Source: Asterias rubens | Taxonomy: Eukaryota > Echinodermata > Asteroidea > Forcipulatida > Asteriidae | DNA: 64,000 bases | Reading direction: 5' to 3' | Assembly (NCBI RefSeq): GCF_902459465.1 | Contig: NW_022985708.1 | Location: 1-64,000, forward strand | Part shown: in pieces, positions 59,497-64,000 of the stretch | Layout: every line of letters begins with the position of its first letter | How positions within the stretch are numbered: position 1 is the first letter of the stretch | Made by a program: the position numbers and the translations under genes | Notes under the pieces: model-generated | Seen by the model: only the letters and a program-made list of their open reading frames with translations | Databases searched by the model: none | What the model was told of the DNA's origin: nothing

Positions 59497-60702
59497 AGTA
59501 AATGAGAAATATTTTGTTGAAGAAGAAATGGTCGGGGTGGGGGATGCTGCTGGAAATTACGTCTACTGGATATATTTTGTTAAACCCAAGTACCATTTCC
59601 ATTGTTAATTCATGTTTCTGATTGTGTGTAGTATGCTTGAACAATAAAAAAATACATGTATCTCATAAACATTTGAAGGAAAAAATAACAATATTTTATT
59701 CAGGCAGTTTTTAAGATATACAGACACACTGGCGGATCTATAATTTTTTTTGGGGGCCGGCCTAAAAGTCAAAATTTCAGTAAAATAGTTAAACAGAGAA
59801 AACACGAAAAGAAAAACATTCACATAAAACTAACATGGTTAAGGCATTCCCCTTCCTTCTCTCCTCTCCCTTTTCTTTCCTTTTCCTACTGTTTTTTACA
59901 ATTCCTTTTGCGGGGGGGGGGGGGGGGGGGGGAGCTTTGGTCTGTGGATGCAAGAGTTACACCAAAAACAGACTTGTTCCCAATACGTATTGGGAGCACC
60001 GTGTTTGTATAGTATTGTTGTATTAGCACTTGCAAAGCAAACAGTGTAGAGACTGGAAGCCAGTTTATTCCCCATTCTAGGCTGGTTCCCACATCCAATG
60101 CTGCACATAAATGTCAAGTACAGTGCAGGGAACTAGTCTGGCTGTGGGCACATGTGTGCATATACACATGGTCATACACACCACCACGTTGTTCATTCAT
60201 CATAAGCACTCTGTTCCTTGACCTCGCCTCGTTATTTACCACAAAAATCTATCTGCTTTTGAGTGTGATTTGTTTCCACATTTTGACCCAGGTCGTCCTG
60301 CGTTATATTTATATGTTGCATTGGTTTCTTCAGTACAATTGTGGGTATGTATCAGGTCATTATTATTTGTTCCATTGACTTGAAATTGCAGCTTTTTAGG
60401 CCACGTTTTTTATCAAAATGATGGATGGCTGTCACGAAAGTACTACTAGTACTACTACTACTAGTACTATAGTGTCAGCGTTTTGCTTTCATTTTCAACA
60501 TGGTCAAATGTAAATCAACGTGTAAAATTGGTAGCTGTTTGAAAATACTGACTTTATATGAAGTTATATGGATGTTAGCCTTCAGCTGTCATAGGAATAT
60601 TCACTGTCTTCATTCCTTACTATATAACCTCACATTATAGCTGAGCTAGATGGGTCTACGACTTGTTGCATGTAGGGCAGGCCACCTTTGTAAAATTTCA
60701 GC
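59497..60702. other. Non-coding stretch before the transposase gene
   Basis: It holds a 21-G run (59912-59932), ACTAGTACTACTACTACTAG words at 60440-60470 and unique sequence. AAAATTTCAG directly before the ATG at 60703 could be a splice acceptor, so a non-coding 5' exon may lie here. Confidence 0.5.
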
Positions 60703-62919
60703 ATGGCTCATCGACCTTTGTCATTGTGTGTGAAGTTCAAACCAACCTTCGTTTCAGCACGCAATAGACAAGCCCGGACAAGAGTATTAAGATACCTTCA
60801 GTCAATTGAAACAGAGAGACCTAACTCCAATCATACAGCTCAGTCAGAGGTTGCTGGGGATAACTGGCATTCTTTTGCAAATGGTACTGATGACATTTCA
60901 AATCGTGGTCCTAGTTCACACATGGATAGGCCTAGTACTACTAGTAGTCCAGAGCATTCATCAGTCAGGGAAGAATCTGAACATTCCACAGCTGCTGACA
61001 TTAAAAACGATATGTCTACGCCTAGTGATGATACTACTAGTACTAGTGATAGTGACGAAGATGATAGAGAACCTCATGAAATTGATTTTCAGGTGTACCC
61101 GCTTGATGAAACCGCCAGCAATTCAAGTTACAGTTCAAATGTCAGTGCTCACAAAGACAGGAATAATAATCAGTTAAAAGACAGTCTAGCTCAGTGGGCC
61201 ATTGAATACAAAATTCCACAAGTTGCCTTGTCGGGTTTGCTATCCCTGCTTCAAGTTAACCATCCAAATCTTCCAAAGGATGCTCGAACACTACTTCAAA
61301 CAACTGTCTCTTACTCAACAAAGGTGATCGGTGGAGGGTCATATCATCATTTTGGACTACAGACCTCAATAACATCTAAACTCAACTCTTATAGCGGGCC
61401 CCAGTATATGAACCAGTTGTCTTTGCAGATGAATATTGATGGGCTTCCATTATTCAAGAGCTCATCAGGTCAGTTCTGGCCAATATTGGGCATGATTGAG
61501 CAGTTACCGCAGAAGGAGCCCTTCATAATAGGGCTGTTCTATGGTAACTCTAAACCTCAGGTTACTGAATTTTTGGCAGATTTTGTTGAGGATATGCATG
61601 CAGTACAAGCCGCTGGAGGAATACGATTTAAGGATCGTTTGCTTCCTCTGGAGATATCCACTATTATCTGTGACACCCCTGCCCGAGCGTTTGTGAAATG
61701 TGTGAAAGGTCACAGTGGCTATCATGGATGCGATAAATGCATTCAAGAAGGTGAATGGGATGGACGCTTGCTCTTTCCTGAAACTGATTCTGCTCTCAGA
61801 ACTGATAGGGACTTCAGTGACATGACTGATGATGGACACCACACAGGCACATCACCCTTTCATCTGTTAGGCCTTGGAATGATTTCGCAGTTTCCCGTAG
61901 ACTACATGCACCTCGTTTGCCTAGGGGTAACAAGGAAGCTAATCTTGTTGTGGAAAAGTGGCCCACTGACATGTAGACTGAGTTCAAGAGAATTCCTTGG
62001 GATGTCAAACTCTTTGGTGGCTCTCAAGTCATGTATGCCAAGAGAATTTTCTCGCAAGCCACGCACACTTACAGAAGTTGACAGGTGGAAAGCGACGGAG
62101 TTCCGGCAATTTCTTTTATACACTGGTCCTGTTATCCTTGCCCATGCTTTACCTAATCCAATGTATAAAAATTTCTTGCTGTTTTCAATGGGAATCCACA
62201 TTCTGATCAGCCCATCTCTCTGTCATGCTATGTGCGATCTTGCCCACAAGCTTTTAGTTGCTTTTGTGCGGCATTTTGGCGACATGTATGGAAAGGATAA
62301 ACTGGTGTACAATGTTCATGGACTGGTTCATCTTGCTAATGAGGTCAGATTGCATGGCAATTTGGACAACATATCAGCATTCCCATTCGAAAATTTCTTG
62401 GGTCAGTTGAAAAAAATGGTTCGTTCTCCCAAGAACCCCCTTCAGCAGGTAATCAGAAGATTGTCGGAGAATGGTTCAATCACAACACACAAGAATAGAG
62501 GCATCAACGGAGTGAAAAAACGGCATTCTGAGGGTCCTCTGCCTGTACACTTCGGGGCATGTCATCAGTACAAAGCGGCTAACCTTCCTGTTGGTTATGT
62601 TTCTTCAGTGGAAGGTGATAACTGTGTGATGGTCAACCAGCAGATAAGCTTGGTTCGAAACTTGCTGGTGAAGAACAATGTTATCTACATTGCTTTTCAA
62701 CCATTTCAGCAGTGTCGGGATTTCTTTTCATATCCACTGAAATCATCACATGTTGGAATATTCGAAGTGGCCATGTTGAACGATGATCTTGAGGTTGTTC
62801 CGGCTCAGGCTATTTCATCTAAATATGTACTTCTTCCCAAAGTCAGTTGCAGGGTAAATGACAGACCGGGTGATGTTAATGAAATTTACATTGCTGTACC
62901 ACTTCTCCATACAGTATGA
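60703..62919 (+). CDS. CMC/CACTA-like DDE transposase, 738 aa, intact
   Basis: An uninterrupted frame with a basic N-terminus (SARNRQARTRVLRYLQ), a long acidic Ser/Thr-rich linker (residues 45-150), then the core. Candidate catalytic residues are Asp about 246 (MNIDGLPLFKSSSGQFWP), Asp about 324 (CDTPARAF) and Glu about 563 (FPFENFLGQLKKMVR). A Cys/His zinc-like block (CVKGHSGYHGCDKC) and DYMH near 400 lie between, in the order seen in En/Spm-type (CMC) transposases. The transposase ORF at 28226 has the same order of motifs. The superfamily call is by motif and inferred. It is followed after 90 bp by a splice acceptor and a BEN-type exon. Terminal repeats could not be sought because the right end is outside the window. 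Confidence 0.78.
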   Translation: MAHRPLSLCVKFKPTFVSARNRQARTRVLRYLQSIETERPNSNHTAQSEVAGDNWHSFANGTDDISNRGPSSHMDRPSTTSSPEHSSVREESEHSTAADIKNDMSTPSDDTTSTSDSDEDDREPHEIDFQVYPLDETASNSSYSSNVSAHKDRNNNQLKDSLAQWAIEYKIPQVALSGLLSLLQVNHPNLPKDARTLLQTTVSYSTKVIGGGSYHHFGLQTSITSKLNSYSGPQYMNQLSLQMNIDGLPLFKSSSGQFWPILGMIEQLPQKEPFIIGLFYGNSKPQVTEFLADFVEDMHAVQAAGGIRFKDRLLPLEISTIICDTPARAFVKCVKGHSGYHGCDKCIQEGEWDGRLLFPETDSALRTDRDFSDMTDDGHHTGTSPFHLLGLGMISQFPVDYMHLVCLGVTRKLILLWKSGPLTCRLSSREFLGMSNSLVALKSCMPREFSRKPRTLTEVDRWKATEFRQFLLYTGPVILAHALPNPMYKNFLLFSMGIHILISPSLCHAMCDLAHKLLVAFVRHFGDMYGKDKLVYNVHGLVHLANEVRLHGNLDNISAFPFENFLGQLKKMVRSPKNPLQQVIRRLSENGSITTHKNRGINGVKKRHSEGPLPVHFGACHQYKAANLPVGYVSSVEGDNCVMVNQQISLVRNLLVKNNVIYIAFQPFQQCRDFFSYPLKSSHVGIFEVAMLNDDLEVVPAQAISSKYVLLPKVSCRVNDRPGDVNEIYIAVPLLHTV

Positions 62920-63018
62920 GAAATGACTACAAAATTAGTTTGCATGTCACATATTGTATTTTTTTAAATCAATGCAACATCAGGTGTATTTAAATGAATC
63001 TTTATGCAGCAACTCACC

Positions 63019-63949
63019 ATGGATCTGAAAACATATGTGATGGTCGAGTTCAAATCCAAGGCAGAGGTCGCTGTGGTCCACAAGAACTGGATAGTTGTAG
63101 GAGACCACAATACAAAATGCAAGTGGCCCCAAGTGTCACCAAGTGCAATTCGTCTTCACCGAATGGTAGTGGGAGAGATGAAGGCAGCAGCAGAATGGGA
63201 CTGTCATGACATCGAAATCCTGTATCAGTCGGGTAAGTACATATAACTTCGGTGTTCTGTGTACATGAACACAAGAAGAGTTTTGTTGCATATGTTTCAT
63301 ATCCAGTTGTGGCATTTTTGAGAACAAATTCCATTATCCGTCTCAGGAATGATCGATATGTACGTGATGCAAATTATCTTTTCACATTTTGTGAAAAGAG
63401 AAGAACACTTTGTAAAAAACGCACTGTACATGTATATATCCACACATCTGTTTTTCTAGCAAGAAGCCATAAATATTCTGTTTATTTCGGACAGTTTCAT
63501 GTTTCTGTATGATTTAAATAGTCACACCGCTAATGTCAAAATGTAATTAAAGACTAAAAAATGAAGCTTACTGCTCTTATACATTTGTAGATTCCAGTTT
63601 ACACATTAGCTCGTTATAAAGATGGAGCCAATACAGAGTAATAACATGCCCCATACATGGTATAAATACAAAATATACTTGCATCAATGTAAAATACTAA
63701 ACTTTGTAGGTGGGGCAAATTTAATTGACAAAGCTTTCAAGAAGCAGTGTTGATACAGAATTTCCCAAAATAAGAAAGCCTTGTAAGATATGTATTTACT
63801 TTGATGTGCTTGAAACTATTAGATGACTATCTGAAGTGCAAGGAGAAGATGAAACTTCTTCTTAAGGAGGATGTGTCCATAGAATGCCTGCAGACGCCCT
63901 CTGAAGGCTCAACAGCCGAGAACATCAGGAAGAGCAAACGAAGAAGGAT
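63019..63949 (+). CDS. BEN-type protein, N-terminal part (continues past window)
   Basis: An acceptor at 63009 (TTTATGCAG) precedes the ATG at 63019. Exon 63019-63232 reads MDLKTYVMVEFKSKAEVAVV then a Trp/Cys-Trp-Pro block (KNWIVVGDHNTKCKWPQ), typical of the N-terminus of BEN-protein families. Exon 63823-63949 is in phase and gives DDYLKCKEKMKLLLKEDVS and a basic RKSKRRR stretch. The coiled-coil and BEN exons expected next are outside the window; the gene at 7239-9999 shows that half. It starts only 100 bp after the transposase stop, suggesting a shared transcription unit. Confidence 0.65.
63233..63822. other. Intron of the BEN-type gene
   Basis: AT-rich with GT/AG borders in phase 1. Nothing else recognised. 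Confidence 0.6.
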
Positions 63950-64000
63950 GTAAGTAATTAGGGAGTTTGGTAAATGGTCTCACATACATGTACCTTGACA

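Overview
The window looks like nuclear DNA of a marine invertebrate deuterostome, most likely an echinoderm. The basis is its AT-rich composition, short exons with GT/AG introns, abundant TACATGTACATGTA and TAGGCCTA words, tRNA-derived SINEs, and families known to be expanded in echinoderms, amphioxus, corals and fish (SAMD3-like, KMT5A-like SET fusions, BEN proteins). The phylum is inferred and I cannot name a species. A run of exactly 500 N (50032-50531) is a scaffold join, so the parts left and right of it need not be truly adjacent.

Layout, all coding on the + strand unless stated. 3-4695: broken SAMD3-like gene (copy A). 7239-9999: 3' part of a BEN-domain gene. 9.9-11.5 kb: satellite-like repeats. 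12499-12657: possible 52-aa membrane peptide. 13902-20875: intact six-exon gene joining a SET domain, 87-bp coding repeats, zinc fingers, a tyrosine recombinase domain and a Myb/SANT-like end. Its 3' end is amplified as ~757-bp units to 23.2 kb. 24.04-26.64 kb: minisatellite with about 50 CCGTGGAC cores. 27152-34757: intact ten-exon SAM-domain SAMD3-like gene (copy B), whose second intron is almost entirely filled by a zinc-finger plus CACTA/CMC-like transposase ORF (28226-30724, one in-frame stop). 36.5-37.2 kb: complex repeat. 37.6-39.1 kb: orphan exons, including a RecQ-like helicase fragment and a minus-strand zinc-finger ORF. 40438-48259: complete 7.8-kb DNA transposon with ~170-bp inverted termini, a 3-bp target duplication and an intact three-exon 1646-aa protein (Academ/AcademX-like). 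It sits inside a GGGATCCC minisatellite, and a second copy of that array (48955-49020) preserves the uninterrupted insertion site. 51276-59043: third SAMD3-like gene (copy C), headed by a CIDE-N domain and broken by three single-base shifts. 60703-62919: intact 738-aa CMC/CACTA-like transposase. 63019 to the edge: 5' part of a second BEN-type gene.

The unifying theme is transposon-derived and possibly domesticated genes. Two loci (copy B, and the transposase/BEN pair at 60.7-64 kb) place a transposase ORF directly before a splice acceptor of a separate multi-exon DNA-binding-type gene. This resembles the alternative-splicing layout of plant En/Spm, where the transposase ORFs lie in the first intron of tnpA. 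The three SAMD3-like copies share a body but carry different N-terminal adaptor domains (SAM in B, CIDE-N in C, unseen in A).
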